DNA from: Emcibacteraceae bacterium
GTDB taxonomy: Bacteria; Pseudomonadota; Alphaproteobacteria; Sphingomonadales; Emcibacteraceae
Reading direction: 5' to 3'
NCBI GenBank assembly: GCA_041396985.1
Contig: JAWKXO010000001.1
Location: 62,001-126,000, forward strand
Length of the DNA stretch: 64,000 nt
Shown: positions 44,139 to 53,390 of the stretch, piece after piece
Layout: every line of letters starts with the position of its first letter
Position numbering within the stretch: the stretch's first letter is position 1
Program-made: the position numbers and the translations under genes
The notes under the pieces: model-generated
Told to the model about the DNA's origin: nothing
Seen by the model: the letters and a program-made list of their open reading frames with translations, nothing else
The model's database searches: none

Positions 44139-44244
44139 TTTCATTGTTTGTGCATAAAAAAATGCATTATTTACTAGGCAGAGACTTCTATGCCCGCTAT
44201 ATTTTCACCTAATCTGGAATAAAACAAAAGGGAGCATTATTTCC

Positions 44245-46656
44245 ATGTTTCGCACAGTCATCCTATTCGTTTCATTAAGCCTTTCAATGTCAGCATTTAC
44301 CAGTGCGCAGGTACAGCAGACCAAAGGGGATTTTGTTGATAAATTCAGACAACTGGATGAAATTCTGCCGACGGCCAATACATACAGAACCGCAGGTGGT
44401 GAGCCCGGCCATGAATATTGGCAGCAGCGTGCCGATTATGTAATAAAAGCAACGTTGGACGAAAAAAAACACCGCATTGATGGCAATGTTGAAATTACCT
44501 ATCATAATAACTCTCCTGACACGATGCGCTTTTTATGGGTTCAGCTTGACCAGAACCGTTTTAAAAAAGACAGCATGGAAAATAGCACGGCGACCTTTGC
44601 CTCTCCTGCCAGTTTAAAAGGCTTTGATGCAGACCCGGCCCGTTTAAGCCTTGGTCAGCTTCGTAAACAACAGCAAAGTGAAGACCAGACGTTCGGCTTT
44701 GAAATTAAAGAGGTCAAATCGTCAGGTCGTGATCTGAAATTTACCATAGTCGGCACCAAAATGCGGGTTGATCTGCCCTCGCCTCTTGCCTCCGGTTCAA
44801 GTTACACATTTTCTGTCGGTTACGGCTTTAATATTATTGAAAGCGATGTTATGGGCGGCCGGGGCGGCTATGAACATTTCCCGGATGATGAAATTGAAGG
44901 TGGCGGCTATATATATGAAGTATCCCAGTGGTATCCACGGATGGGCGCCTATACCGACTATGAAGCCTGGACCGCCAAGGAATTTCTGGGCAGCGGCGAA
45001 TTCACGCAGGAGTTTGGAAATTTTGATGTTTCCCTCACCATTCCGGATGACCATGTGGTTTCGGCAACCGGTGTGCTGCAAAACCCCAATGCTGTATTAA
45101 CACAGGAACAACGCGATCGGCTTGAGCGGGCGAAAACGGCCGACAGACCGGTTTATGTTGTGACCCCTCAGGAAGCCCTTGAAAATGAAAAAGAAGGCAC
45201 CAACGGCACCAAGACATGGCATTTCAAAGCGGATAATGTCCGCGATTTTGCCTGGGCATCCTCCCGCAAATTTGCCTGGGATGCCAAAGGATATAATCAG
45301 GGCGGTGCCGCTAATCCATTCGTAATGGCCATGTCTTTCTTCCCGAAAGAAGGTGGCGAGCTTTGGGAAAAATATTCAACGGAACTCGTTATCCATACTT
45401 TAAAAGTCTATTCCCGCTTTACATTTGATTATCCCTACCCTGTTGCCCAGTCCGTCAACGGACCGGTCGGCGGCATGGAATATCCGATGATCACCTTTAA
45501 CGGCCCCAGAACCATTCTGCATGATGATGGCAGCCGCACATATACAGCCGCGGAAAAAGAATTTCTGATCGGCGTGGTGATCCATGAAATCGGCCATCAG
45601 TATTTCCCGATGACCGTCAATTCCGACGAACGGCAATGGACCTGGATGGATGAAGGACTGAACAGTTATCTTGATAGCGTCGGTGGCCGTGAATGGGATT
45701 ATAATATGGGCTCAACCGAACCGATGGATGTCATTGACTATATGAAATCCCAGGATCAGGTTCCGGTCATGACCCAGTCGGACAGCGTCCTTCATCTTGG
45801 ACCAAATGCCTATACTAAGCCGGCCGTGTCCTTAAATATCCTACGCGAAACCATTTTGGGCCGGGAATTATTCGACTTCGCGTTTAAAGAATATGCCCGC
45901 CGCTGGATGTTCAAGCGCCCGACCCCGTCCGATTTCTTCCGCACGATGGAGGAAGCCTCCGGTGTTGATCTCGACTGGTTCTTCCGAGGCTGGTACTATA
46001 CAACGGATCATGTTGATATTTCGCTTGATCATATTTACCAGATGCGTCTGGACACCAAAGATCCGGATATTGATTTTTCCCGTCGGCGTAATGAATTTAA
46101 TCAGAAACCGGCTTCCCTTTACATCACCCGCAATCAGGAAGCGGGAATGAAGTCCTGGGTTGAAAGCAACCCGGATGTCCGTGACTTCCATGATGAAAAT
46201 GATCAGTTCACCGTCACCAATAAGGAACGTAATGAATATAATGACTTCCTGAAGGGACTGGATGATCGGGACCGTGCCGTTTTTGAACGTGCGGTCAAGG
46301 AGGACAAAAAATATTATGTGCTTGAATTTTCCAACAAGGGCGGTCTTGTTATGCCGATCCTGCTTGAATTTACCTATGCGGACGGCAGCACAGAATTTAT
46401 GAATATTCCGGCCGAAATCTGGCGGCGAAATGCACATTCAGTCAAAAAACTGTTTGTTTTGGATAAGGAAATTGAGCAGGTCGTTATTGACCCACGCTGG
46501 GAAACAGCTGATGTTGATATTGAAAACAATTATTATCCGCGCCGCATCATTCCAAGCCGTATTGAAGCCTACAAAGCCAAGCCGAGAACAGGTCTTAAGC
46601 GTCGTGATATCATGCATGATATTAAAACCGAACTTAAAAAGCCAGATCAGGATTAA
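44245..46656 (+). CDS. Secreted M1 family metallopeptidase (aminopeptidase N-like)
   Basis: The 803-residue protein has a signal peptide (to about SAFTSAQ). Its zinc site is HEIGH at 447-451 with Glu470 (WMDEGLNSYLD), the HEXXH-X18-E pattern of M1 peptidases. The substrate-recognition GxMEN motif appears as GGMEYPMITF. It should trim N-terminal residues from peptides in the periplasm. It shares a probable unit with the DUF6702 and PhnA-domain genes 11 and 3 bases apart. Confidence 0.92.
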   Translation: MFRTVILFVSLSLSMSAFTSAQVQQTKGDFVDKFRQLDEILPTANTYRTAGGEPGHEYWQQRADYVIKATLDEKKHRIDGNVEITYHNNSPDTMRFLWVQLDQNRFKKDSMENSTATFASPASLKGFDADPARLSLGQLRKQQQSEDQTFGFEIKEVKSSGRDLKFTIVGTKMRVDLPSPLASGSSYTFSVGYGFNIIESDVMGGRGGYEHFPDDEIEGGGYIYEVSQWYPRMGAYTDYEAWTAKEFLGSGEFTQEFGNFDVSLTIPDDHVVSATGVLQNPNAVLTQEQRDRLERAKTADRPVYVVTPQEALENEKEGTNGTKTWHFKADNVRDFAWASSRKFAWDAKGYNQGGAANPFVMAMSFFPKEGGELWEKYSTELVIHTLKVYSRFTFDYPYPVAQSVNGPVGGMEYPMITFNGPRTILHDDGSRTYTAAEKEFLIGVVIHEIGHQYFPMTVNSDERQWTWMDEGLNSYLDSVGGREWDYNMGSTEPMDVIDYMKSQDQVPVMTQSDSVLHLGPNAYTKPAVSLNILRETILGRELFDFAFKEYARRWMFKRPTPSDFFRTMEEASGVDLDWFFRGWYYTTDHVDISLDHIYQMRLDTKDPDIDFSRRRNEFNQKPASLYITRNQEAGMKSWVESNPDVRDFHDENDQFTVTNKERNEYNDFLKGLDDRDRAVFERAVKEDKKYYVLEFSNKGGLVMPILLEFTYADGSTEFMNIPAEIWRRNAHSVKKLFVLDKEIEQVVIDPRWETADVDIENNYYPRRIIPSRIEAYKAKPRTGLKRRDIMHDIKTELKKPDQD

Positions 46657-46667
46657 GACTTTATGAA

Positions 46668-47174
46668 ATGAAAAGGCTCTTCCTTCTTATTCTGATGGTT
46701 GCGGGTGTGCTGGTCACACCCGTATCCGCCCACAGGCAACGGGCGGCCCTCACCAAAGTCCTCTTTAATGAACGCACCGGCAATATTGAAGTCATGCACC
46801 GTTTCTATCTTCATGATACTGAGCATGCTGTAAAAATACTTTTTGATAAAAATGCTGACATCAGAAATTCGGCAGAGACCCAGGAACTGTTTGCCAATTA
46901 TGTCGACTGGCGTTTTGCTCTTAAACCACTGGACGGACCGGAACTGAAATTAAATTCTGTCGGTTTTGAAATTGAGAGGATTTATTTCTGGGTCTATCAG
47001 GAAGTGAAGGCACCAGAAAATATTAAAGGCTTGACGATCATCGACAATGCCCTTAGAGACATCTGGACAGACCAGATCAATACAGTCAATGTCGAAGGGC
47101 GCGGTGACTTAAAAACGGCCACATTCAGTGGCGATGTGGAAGCGTTATCAGTCGTTTTCGATGACGGGAAATAA
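46668..47174 (+). CDS. DUF6702-type secreted protein
   Basis: The 168-residue protein starts with a signal peptide (MKRLFLLILMVAGVLVTPVSAH) and has a beta-rich core: HRQRAALTKVLFNERTGNIEVMHRFYLHDTEHA and RDIWTDQINTVNVEGRGDLKTATFSG. The pattern resembles DUF6702, a family of unknown role often found next to M1-type peptidases. The link to the preceding gene supports that. It is likely periplasmic. Confidence 0.78.
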   Translation: MKRLFLLILMVAGVLVTPVSAHRQRAALTKVLFNERTGNIEVMHRFYLHDTEHAVKILFDKNADIRNSAETQELFANYVDWRFALKPLDGPELKLNSVGFEIERIYFWVYQEVKAPENIKGLTIIDNALRDIWTDQINTVNVEGRGDLKTATFSGDVEALSVVFDDGK

Positions 47175-47177
47175 AAT

Positions 47178-47744
47178 ATGACAATAAAAGATCAGTTGCT
47201 TGAACGAAGCAACCATAAATGCGAACTTTGTGGTTCCATAGATGAGCTGGATATATTTGAAGTCGGTCCTGACAGCGATGCTACCATTGATCAGACTGTT
47301 CTGCTTTGTGACGTATGCAGACATCCGGAAAAAGCCGATGTCCATCATTGGCGCGCACTTGCTGACAGTATGTGGACCCCAGTTCCGGCTGTACAGGTTC
47401 TTGCCTGGCGCAAGTTAAAAGACCTGAGTGACGAAGCCTGGGCCCGGGATCTGCTGGATATGCTCTATCTTGACGAGGAAACAGCCGCCTGGGCTGCTGC
47501 CGGACCGGAAACGAACGCCGCAGATGATGGCCTTCGTCATATTGACAGTAACGGCGCCCAGCTCAGTGCCGGTGACACTGTTATCCTGATAAAAGACCTC
47601 AATGTAAAAGGCGCAAATTTTACGGCCAAACGCGGCACCGCCGTCCGCAATATTTCGCTTGATCCAAATAATGAAAAACACATAGAAGGCCGGGTTGAAG
47701 GTCAGCAGATTGTTATTTTAACCGAATTTGTGAAAAAGAAATAA
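47178..47744 (+). CDS. PhnA-domain (YjdM-like) protein
   Basis: The 188-residue protein has an N-terminal zinc-ribbon-like region with Cys in HKCELCGS and LLCDVCRHPEKAD. Its C-terminal SH3-like PhnA domain contains DSNGAQLSAGDTVILIKDLNVKGANFTAKRGTAVRNISL. Despite its name this family is not part of phosphonate breakdown proper. The middle is a helical linker. It is the last gene of a probable three-gene unit. Confidence 0.88.
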   Translation: MTIKDQLLERSNHKCELCGSIDELDIFEVGPDSDATIDQTVLLCDVCRHPEKADVHHWRALADSMWTPVPAVQVLAWRKLKDLSDEAWARDLLDMLYLDEETAAWAAAGPETNAADDGLRHIDSNGAQLSAGDTVILIKDLNVKGANFTAKRGTAVRNISLDPNNEKHIEGRVEGQQIVILTEFVKKK

Positions 47745-47765
47745 ACACTTACAAATTCAGTCAGA

Positions 47766-48260
47766 TTAATATTTTCCGTGTTTTGGGAGCTCAATGACCA
47801 CTTTCTTGCGTGACTCACTGAGTGGGTCTCCCCCCATCAGCACCTGTCCATCATCGGTATAACGGATTACACCTGCTGCAGGTTTTTTATGAACTTTCTG
47901 TTTCTTTTGGTGGGGGTCCACAAAACTGTCATGATCATGGGCTTTTCTTATTTCATGATTTCTGACAATTTTCTGGCATTTACCGACAACGCTCTGCACT
48001 TTTTCATGCATGCGTTCAAATTCTTCCACTTTCTTTTTATAATCACTTAAGATATCCGGTGCTTTCGCAAGAACGACCTTATTGGCCGCGAAATCCATTA
48101 TTTCCCGTTCTGAAAATAACTCAGGCTGTTCACGCATTGCTTTCTCTGCCTCAGCAATACCGCTCTGCGCATAATGGAGCAGTAAATCCATTGTCTGCTC
48201 CCCTTCAACAAAATTTTTGCTTTGATTGTTGTCAAAAGTAATTGGCTGTTTTTTTGTCAT
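47766..48260 (-). CDS. Helical protein of unknown function, paralogue A
   Basis: The 164-residue protein is paralogous to the product of the upstream gene at 48282-48707. Shared segments include LLLHYAQSGIAEAEKAMREQPELFSEREIMDFAANK and YKKKVEEFERMHEKVQSVVGKCQKI. It is highly charged and mostly helical with probable coiled coil at about 55-105. The C-terminus adds a His/Lys-rich linker (VDPHQKKQKVHKKPA) and a short beta region. No signal peptide is present. I do not recognise the family. Confidence 0.62.
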   Translation of the reverse strand: MTKKQPITFDNNQSKNFVEGEQTMDLLLHYAQSGIAEAEKAMREQPELFSEREIMDFAANKVVLAKAPDILSDYKKKVEEFERMHEKVQSVVGKCQKIVRNHEIRKAHDHDSFVDPHQKKQKVHKKPAAGVIRYTDDGQVLMGGDPLSESRKKVVIELPKHGKY

Positions 48261-48281
48261 TATTATCCCTGCCTGAACTGA

Positions 48282-48707
48282 TCAGGATACCCCTCTTTTA
48301 AGCACCAGGTCTCCATCTTCGTTGTAACTGAAGACCTTTGCTTCTTTCAGAACCTTGTTGATTTCCTGCTTTGCCTGTTCATCGCCAGCGGCAACGATCT
48401 CCTCACATTTCCTTAAGATACCGATCATTTTTTTATGAAGGGCATCATATTCAGCCATTTTAGATTTATAGCTGTTAATAAGATATGGTGCCTGCTCAAG
48501 CATATTTTTATTCTGATCAAAGGCAGCAATTTCGGCAGGACTGAACAGCTCCGGAGAGTCTTTTAAAGACTGTTCTGCATATTCCATCCCCGCCTTGGCA
48601 TAATGAAGCAGCATATCAAGAGTATCATCATCCTGACTGTCCCCGACAACCTGCTTTTTGCGACCAAAAATGACCGGTTTTTTTGCTCTAAAATTATTCA
48701 GTGCCAC
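48282..48707 (-). CDS. Helical protein of unknown function, paralogue B
   Basis: This 141-residue protein carries the same core as paralogue A: DMLLHYAKAGMEYAEQSLKDSPELFSPAEIAAFDQNK, YKSKMAEYDALHKKMIGILRKCEEI and a closing YNEDGDLVLKRG. It lacks the His-rich insert of A. The gene starts 21 bases before paralogue A in the direction of transcription, so the pair forms one unit that probably arose by tandem duplication. It is cytoplasmic by lack of a signal. Function unknown. Confidence 0.62.
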   Translation of the reverse strand: MALNNFRAKKPVIFGRKKQVVGDSQDDDTLDMLLHYAKAGMEYAEQSLKDSPELFSPAEIAAFDQNKNMLEQAPYLINSYKSKMAEYDALHKKMIGILRKCEEIVAAGDEQAKQEINKVLKEAKVFSYNEDGDLVLKRGVS

Positions 48708-48792
48708 GTTACATTTATCCTTAAACTGATCTATAAAATCAGCTTAAGACTAAATTCTTAGAAAAGTGTAAACAAATGAAGAATTTAATATG

Positions 48793-48975
48793 CTATTTTA
48801 AGATCGGATGTTTATCCTGAAATTTCTTGATTTCATCACTTGACGCTTCCCTGTATAAATTCCTGCCAACAGCCAGAAACAGCAGCGCCTCTTTCGACTT
48901 GCTCACCAATCCCCCATATTCAGAATATCCACTAGTGACAATGAAATAGTCCCCCAATTTAACCGACATATTCAT
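48793..48975 (-). CDS. Small protein of unknown function
   Basis: A 60-residue protein is encoded from the ATG at 48975, which has GGGAG 5 bases upstream; an in-frame ATG at 49011 has none. The sequence (VKLGDYFIVTSGYSEYGGLVSKSKEALLFLAVGRNLY) has two probable beta-strands and a helical end. No family is recognised. The good binding site and balanced composition make it more likely real than not. Confidence 0.48.
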   Translation of the reverse strand: MNMSVKLGDYFIVTSGYSEYGGLVSKSKEALLFLAVGRNLYREASSDEIKKFQDKHPILK

Positions 48976-49317
48976 ACTAACTCCCATACCAACTTTGATA
49001 ATATTGTTCACCGGTTGATTATGCAGAATAATTTGTCATCAGTATGTCAAAAATATGTTTATTTAATTGCCTACCCCTGACAGCATAATGCAAACCCCCT
49101 TAACCCTTTGTATTTTGATCATGAATATAATACAAAAAGTTGTACTCTTGGAAATATAACTCTATCTATAATATTATACATCGTCAACACATAAAAAATA
49201 AATTTTTTAATATATTCTACTATTAGTTTTGATATATTTTTAAAACATTTATTTTTTTATTTATTATTTCAATATATTATGGTATATTTATAGAAATTAT
49301 TCTACGGATATATTATA
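48976..49317. other. Strongly AT-rich gap before the HNH gene
   Basis: No gene or clear promoter is seen. A 7-bp inverted repeat TTGTATT (49108-49114) / AATACAA (49129-49135) is present. The right half (about 49140-49317) is among the most AT-rich stretches of the window, which may mark acquired DNA or an H-NS-like binding region. Confidence 0.4.
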
Positions 49318-49938
49318 ATGAAATTTATAAACATACTACTTTTTAGTGTATTTTTATTTGTCGCAATTATAACAATGAACAGCTATAGTTTTGGCAGTCA
49401 TTCCGATCCACTTTATGGTATAAAAATCCGCGCCATAAATTTGTCTGTTCCCTATGAAAGACGCCTTTATGCCTATGGTGAGGACAGTGACCATGATGGC
49501 CAGAATACGAGAGCAGAAATCCTGATCAGGAAATCACTCTCTCCTGTCACTTTCACCAATGACAAAAAAAGAACGGTAAAGTCCGGACGATGGTTTGACA
49601 GTTATACCGGTGTTACCTTTAAATCGGCAAAGGATGTCGATATTGATCATCTGGTCCCTCTTTATGAAGTTCACATCAGCGGCGGCTATGCCTGGAGTGC
49701 TGAGAAAAAGCAATCCTATGCCAATGATCTTGGGCCGCAAAGCCCACTTAGGATCACACATCGCTGGACCAACCGCATCCCAAAAAATACCGATGATCCA
49801 AGCCGATATTCACCGTCTTATGTTCCTGGCCGCTGTGCCTACTTACAGGACTGGATAGATATAAAAAGAAAATGGAATTTAAGCATGGATGCAGCAGAAG
49901 CCGATGCCATCAGAAAACAATTTAGTGCCTGTCATTGA
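49318..49938 (+). CDS. Secreted HNH nuclease (DUF1524/GmrSD C-terminal type)
   Basis: The 206-residue protein has a signal peptide (to about YSFG) and a calcium-loop-like DSDHDGQNTRAEIL at 57-70. The HNH core DIDHLVPLYEVHISGGYAWS has its catalytic His111, and QSYANDLGPQSPLRITHRWTNRIPKN and CAYLQDWIDIKRKWNL follow. Such proteins are non-specific extracellular DNases used in nutrient gain or competition. It overlaps the convergent PDZ lipoprotein gene by 17 bases. No immunity-type neighbour is evident. Confidence 0.85.
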   Translation: MKFINILLFSVFLFVAIITMNSYSFGSHSDPLYGIKIRAINLSVPYERRLYAYGEDSDHDGQNTRAEILIRKSLSPVTFTNDKKRTVKSGRWFDSYTGVTFKSAKDVDIDHLVPLYEVHISGGYAWSAEKKQSYANDLGPQSPLRITHRWTNRIPKNTDDPSRYSPSYVPGRCAYLQDWIDIKRKWNLSMDAAEADAIRKQFSACH

Positions 49939-50716
49939 ATTCCAGAGTAATTTCTTTTTCCTGCCCGTCTTTTAGCATCGACAACACGACTTTTGTACCG
50001 TTGACATCAAGAGCCTGAATTTTTGAGACGGCATCGTCACCATTTATTATTTTACTTCCGTTAATTGCCAGAAGAACATCCCCACGGACGATATCCGCCA
50101 GAAAAGCGGGTGAATTGCTCAGCACGACGTCAATGACAGCGCCGGTATTTCGCTTATAAGTCATCCGGTCTCCAGGATTTAAATCACGCATAAGTATACC
50201 GAGCTTATGTCGCTGCAAAGATTTAACCATGTAAACCGCCCACTGATCAAACTTATCATACTGACGCATATAAGGTACCGTTACCGTGTCCCGAACGGTG
50301 ACGGCTTCCGTAACATTGACCGTTTTGCCGTTTATAGTTCTTACATTGTTTACAAAAACCGTGTGATATACATCCTGATAATCATAATCCAGCCTGCTTT
50401 CCGTTCCGGTATAGGCGGAAGAGACAATAACATGGGTAGCCCTGACCTCCTTCGCCTGCTTTACCGCATTTTGCGGACTTTCCTGAAGACCATTAAAAGC
50501 ACTTTCGCCAATGACGATATAATTATGTTCACGGTAGCTTTGCACATCCCGGTCCAGATTATTCGAAAGGATCAGATTAGGGTCTTGATCATCCCCCAGC
50601 ATAACGACATCAGCCGCCATGTCCGGCGTCAGATAACCCTGGTAAGATGATCCGTATGACCCTGCGCCACAGGCGCCAAGCAACAGTATAAGAGATAAAC
50701 TGAACAATAGTCTCAT
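49922..50716 (-). CDS. PDZ-domain lipoprotein
   Basis: From ATG 50716 the 264-residue protein has a lipoprotein signal ending LLLGAC. A middle domain with NAVKQAKEVRATHVIVSSAYTGTE precedes a C-terminal PDZ-like domain near residues 175-260 (GAVIDVVLSNSPAFLADIVRGDVLLAINGSKI). The frame can be read from a TTG at 50728, but GAGGTG lies 5 bases before the ATG at 50716. No protease triad is seen, so it may be an adaptor at the outer membrane. Confidence 0.82.
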   Translation of the reverse strand: MRLLFSLSLILLLGACGAGSYGSSYQGYLTPDMAADVVMLGDDQDPNLILSNNLDRDVQSYREHNYIVIGESAFNGLQESPQNAVKQAKEVRATHVIVSSAYTGTESRLDYDYQDVYHTVFVNNVRTINGKTVNVTEAVTVRDTVTVPYMRQYDKFDQWAVYMVKSLQRHKLGILMRDLNPGDRMTYKRNTGAVIDVVLSNSPAFLADIVRGDVLLAINGSKIINGDDAVSKIQALDVNGTKVVLSMLKDGQEKEITLEFNDRH

Positions 50717-50780
50717 GACACACCTCAATTAATATATCCTCAGCTTATCAGGGAAACCTTAATCATGGCTGAATAGCCGT

Positions 50781-51230
50781 CTAAAGAGCACTTAAATAGT
50801 GTTCAAGAAGTATTTTCCACTCCTTGATAAAGGCCACAAAATCTCCCTGCCCATGGTCTTCAATAAAATCTCGCCCTTTTTGCGAAAGCCCAATATATTC
50901 GTAACATACAGTCACTCTGGTGCGTTGGTTTTCCATCTGTTCACATTTAACAGAGACAATGGCAATTTTATCTTCCGGTTCAATTTTATAAAACTGCACT
51001 AAATAATTCCCGGGGTCATAGCGTTTGACCAGCCAAATGGCATTTGTGGTGGCAAAATCATGATTTGATGTCATAAAGACATAGTCTTCATGGAGCTCTG
51101 TCCCTTCCGAAACGGCAATATAATCCCAGTCCGGCACCCAGAGTTTTTCTCCTTCTGCCGAAAAAAGCGGAAATAAAATCTCTGCCTGTTCCATTATCTC
51201 AAAGTGGGACTCAAATTTTTTTCTGCTCAT
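50781..51230 (-). CDS. SRPBCC-like domain protein
   Basis: A 149-residue product starts at ATG 51230, which has AGGAG 8 bases upstream, and not at 51284. It runs ESHFEIMEQAEILFPLFSAEGEKLWVPDWDY, then TNAIWLVKRYDPGNYLVQFYKIEPEDKIAIVSVKCEQ and RTRVTVCYEYIGLSQKGRDFIE, a helix-grip order typical of the SRPBCC ligand-binding fold. The function is unknown. No membrane segment or signal peptide is present. Confidence 0.75.
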   Translation of the reverse strand: MSRKKFESHFEIMEQAEILFPLFSAEGEKLWVPDWDYIAVSEGTELHEDYVFMTSNHDFATTNAIWLVKRYDPGNYLVQFYKIEPEDKIAIVSVKCEQMENQRTRVTVCYEYIGLSQKGRDFIEDHGQGDFVAFIKEWKILLEHYLSAL

Positions 51231-51364
51231 TTCGGGATCTCCTGCATTTTTACAGTATATGACAAAACTATTTCCTTTTCCCATCCCTTACAAGAAAAGC
51301 TTCAACAAATAAGAATTTAGCACTTGAATAAATCGGGGGAGTATGCGAAATACTCACTTCCTAA

Positions 51365-51438
51365 TGGTGCGGTGGCGGAGAGGCTACGCAGCGGATTGCA
51401 AATCCGTGTACACCGGTTCAAATCCGGTCCGCACCTCC
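51365..51438 (+). tRNA. tRNA-Cys (anticodon GCA)
   Basis: The cloverleaf is complete over 74 bases. The acceptor stem is GGTGCGG with CCGCACC, the anticodon loop TTGCAAA is closed by GCGGA/TCCGT, the T-arm is GGTTCAAATCC, and CCA is encoded at the 3' end. Confidence 0.97.
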
Positions 51439-51492
51439 ATTTTCCCAGAAGTCCAAAAATGCCGGATATTGATCTACGGGACCTTTTATCCC

Positions 51493-52668
51493 CTATGAAT
51501 TAATGGGGAAGGAGAGCTTTACTGTGGTGCCCACATGCTCTTCACTCTCAATTTCCATCTGTGCATCATGTTCACTAATCAGTGATTTTACAATGGAAAG
51601 GCCAAGGCCAGTGCCGGGGGCCGTTATATCCGCTTCTGCCTGACCCCGGAAAAATGGTTTGGCGATATCTTTCATAAATTCCTTGGAAATTCCAATGCCT
51701 GTATCCTTGATATTGATTTTTAGAAATTTACCATTGTCATATATGCTTAATATGACCACTGAACCATCATGAGAAAACTTAACCGCATTGGAAAGCAGGT
51801 TAATCAAAATCTGCTTTATGGACCGCTTGTCAGCATAAATCCTGGGCAGGTTGGCTCCGATGTTGGCTGACATTATAATCTGCTTTTCCTGCGCCAGTAT
51901 ATTGACCGTACTCAGACATTCGAGTGCAACATCTTCGAGGTCAATTTCCTCCTTTAGAAAAATCCGCTTCTTTGCCTCAATCTCGGAAATGTCCAGAACA
52001 TCATTGATAATATCAAGCAGGTGTCTGCCGCTATTATAGATATCTTCAATATATTCTTCATATTTCGGAATGCCAATTTCACCCAGGCTTTTAGATTTGA
52101 TGATTTCACTGAACCCCAAAATGGCGTTAAGGGGCGTTCTGAACTCATGAGACATCGTTGCCAGAAAATTAGATTTTAGCTTGCTGGCTTCCTCAGCCAT
52201 AATTTTTGCATCTTCAAGGGAAGCAAGGGTTGCATGTTTATCACTGATATCACGGGTCACAGCAACCATTTCAATGACATGGTCCGGATTATCCCGGTCA
52301 AAAATGGGCGCTGCACGCTGACTCATACGTCTTTTGCTTCCGTTTAACCCGGTGATATTAAATTCAATTTCGGATGGCTTTCCACGATACGCCAGATCAA
52401 CGCTCTCTTTAAAGAGTTCATGAAACTCAGGATCAACAAGATCAAGAAGACAGGCCCCCTTCACGTCTTCCAGTGAGCCGGCATCCACCATTTCCAGACC
52501 GGCTTCATTCATATCTATGAGTTTATAATCTGAACTGACAATTTTTACGCAATCCGGCTGACTATGGACAATCGCTTCAAGACGGGCCGCTTGCTTGCGG
52601 ATTCTGGTCAGTTCCTCAAGATTTTCGGAAGCCTGGTCAATATTTGCTGTTAAGCGGTGGCGCGTCAT
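51493..52668 (-). CDS. Soluble PAS-domain sensor histidine kinase
   Basis: The 391-residue protein has a PAS domain at about 28-145, a dimerisation/phosphoacceptor domain with His174 (TMSHEFRTPLNAILGFSEI), and an ATPase domain with NLLSNAVKFS, DTGIGIS and GTGLGLSI. No transmembrane segment is seen, so it senses an internal signal, perhaps redox or a cytosolic ligand bound to PAS. No response regulator gene is adjacent. It may belong to a phosphorelay shared with other parts of the genome. Confidence 0.92.
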   Translation of the reverse strand: MTRHRLTANIDQASENLEELTRIRKQAARLEAIVHSQPDCVKIVSSDYKLIDMNEAGLEMVDAGSLEDVKGACLLDLVDPEFHELFKESVDLAYRGKPSEIEFNITGLNGSKRRMSQRAAPIFDRDNPDHVIEMVAVTRDISDKHATLASLEDAKIMAEEASKLKSNFLATMSHEFRTPLNAILGFSEIIKSKSLGEIGIPKYEEYIEDIYNSGRHLLDIINDVLDISEIEAKKRIFLKEEIDLEDVALECLSTVNILAQEKQIIMSANIGANLPRIYADKRSIKQILINLLSNAVKFSHDGSVVILSIYDNGKFLKINIKDTGIGISKEFMKDIAKPFFRGQAEADITAPGTGLGLSIVKSLISEHDAQMEIESEEHVGTTVKLSFPINS

Positions 52669-52799
52669 AAAACTACCTTTTTTATGCTGATAGACTAGAC
52701 TAACGCCAATTCATTAAAAAAAACTTACCCCTAACGGTCAAATCACTTGTACTTGGCCATTGCCTGCCTTAAAAATAACGAAAAGCTTCGAGGTACATT

Positions 52800-53288
52800 A
52801 TGCAAAAAGTCATCATTATCAGTTTTATTTACCTGCTCGCGATCTCAACTCTCATGGCCAAACCCAGTGATCAGGATATTGATGCTTCTGTCAAAGAATA
52901 TGACCTTGCAAACATTGCCATGATGAAAGAGCAGGATCAGGACGCCTATGAGCATTTAAAATCCGCTGTCAAACTTGATCCCGGCAATTCTACCTATTTA
53001 AATGGGGCGGGCTATATGGCCATGAAACTGGGTGAGTACAACAATTCATTGGATTTTTTGCATAAAGCTCTGGAAATAGACAAAAAGGATTTTGGCGATA
53101 ATCATCCCAATGTGGCCTCTATCCTCAACAATATCGGCTCAGTAAACAGTAAAATGGGAGAACACGATAAAGCTCTGGAATATTATAACAAAGCTTACAC
53201 AATCATGGAAAGCAGCCTGGGAGAAAATCATCCGCAGACACAGACGGTAAAAAAAATAAGAGACGAGGAAAAAAAGAAAACCCTCTAA
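52800..53288 (+). CDS. Secreted tetratricopeptide-repeat protein
   Basis: The 162-residue protein has a signal peptide (MQKVIIISFIYLLAISTLMA). It contains about three TPR units, including DAYEHLKSAVKLDPGNSTYLNGAGYMAMKLGEYNNSLDFLHKALEI and ASILNNIGSVNSKMGEHDKALEYYNKAYTIME. The latter is the TPR form with 42-residue spacing (kinesin light-chain type). It is probably a periplasmic protein-binding scaffold. No partner is evident. Confidence 0.85.
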   Translation: MQKVIIISFIYLLAISTLMAKPSDQDIDASVKEYDLANIAMMKEQDQDAYEHLKSAVKLDPGNSTYLNGAGYMAMKLGEYNNSLDFLHKALEIDKKDFGDNHPNVASILNNIGSVNSKMGEHDKALEYYNKAYTIMESSLGENHPQTQTVKKIRDEEKKKTL

Positions 53289-53318
53289 AAAATTTCCAGG
53301 CAATCAATTGCCAGATCA

Positions 53319-53332
53319 TTGATTGTTATCAA
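53319..53332 (+). promoter_or_regulatory. FNR/FixK-type box upstream of the first universal stress gene
   Basis: TTGATTGTTATCAA is an exact match to TTGAT-N4-ATCAA. A perfect TATAAT lies at 53355-53360, placing transcription start at about 53367 and the box centre at -41.5, the class II activator position. Confidence 0.85.
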
Positions 53333-53354
53333 TGCATGGATACTGATAAACTGC

Positions 53355-53360
53355 TATAAT
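53355..53360 (+). promoter_or_regulatory. -10 element TATAAT of the first universal stress gene
   Basis: TATAAT matches consensus. The usual -35 is replaced by the FNR-type box, as is normal for class II activated promoters. The leader to the ATG at 53391 would be about 24 bases. Confidence 0.75.
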
Positions 53361-53390
53361 TCCTTCAAAAATAAATAAAAAGGAAGCAAA

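Noticed and set aside
45868..46437. 189-residue minus-strand frame
   Set aside because: It lies inside the M1 peptidase gene on the other strand and shows no domain.
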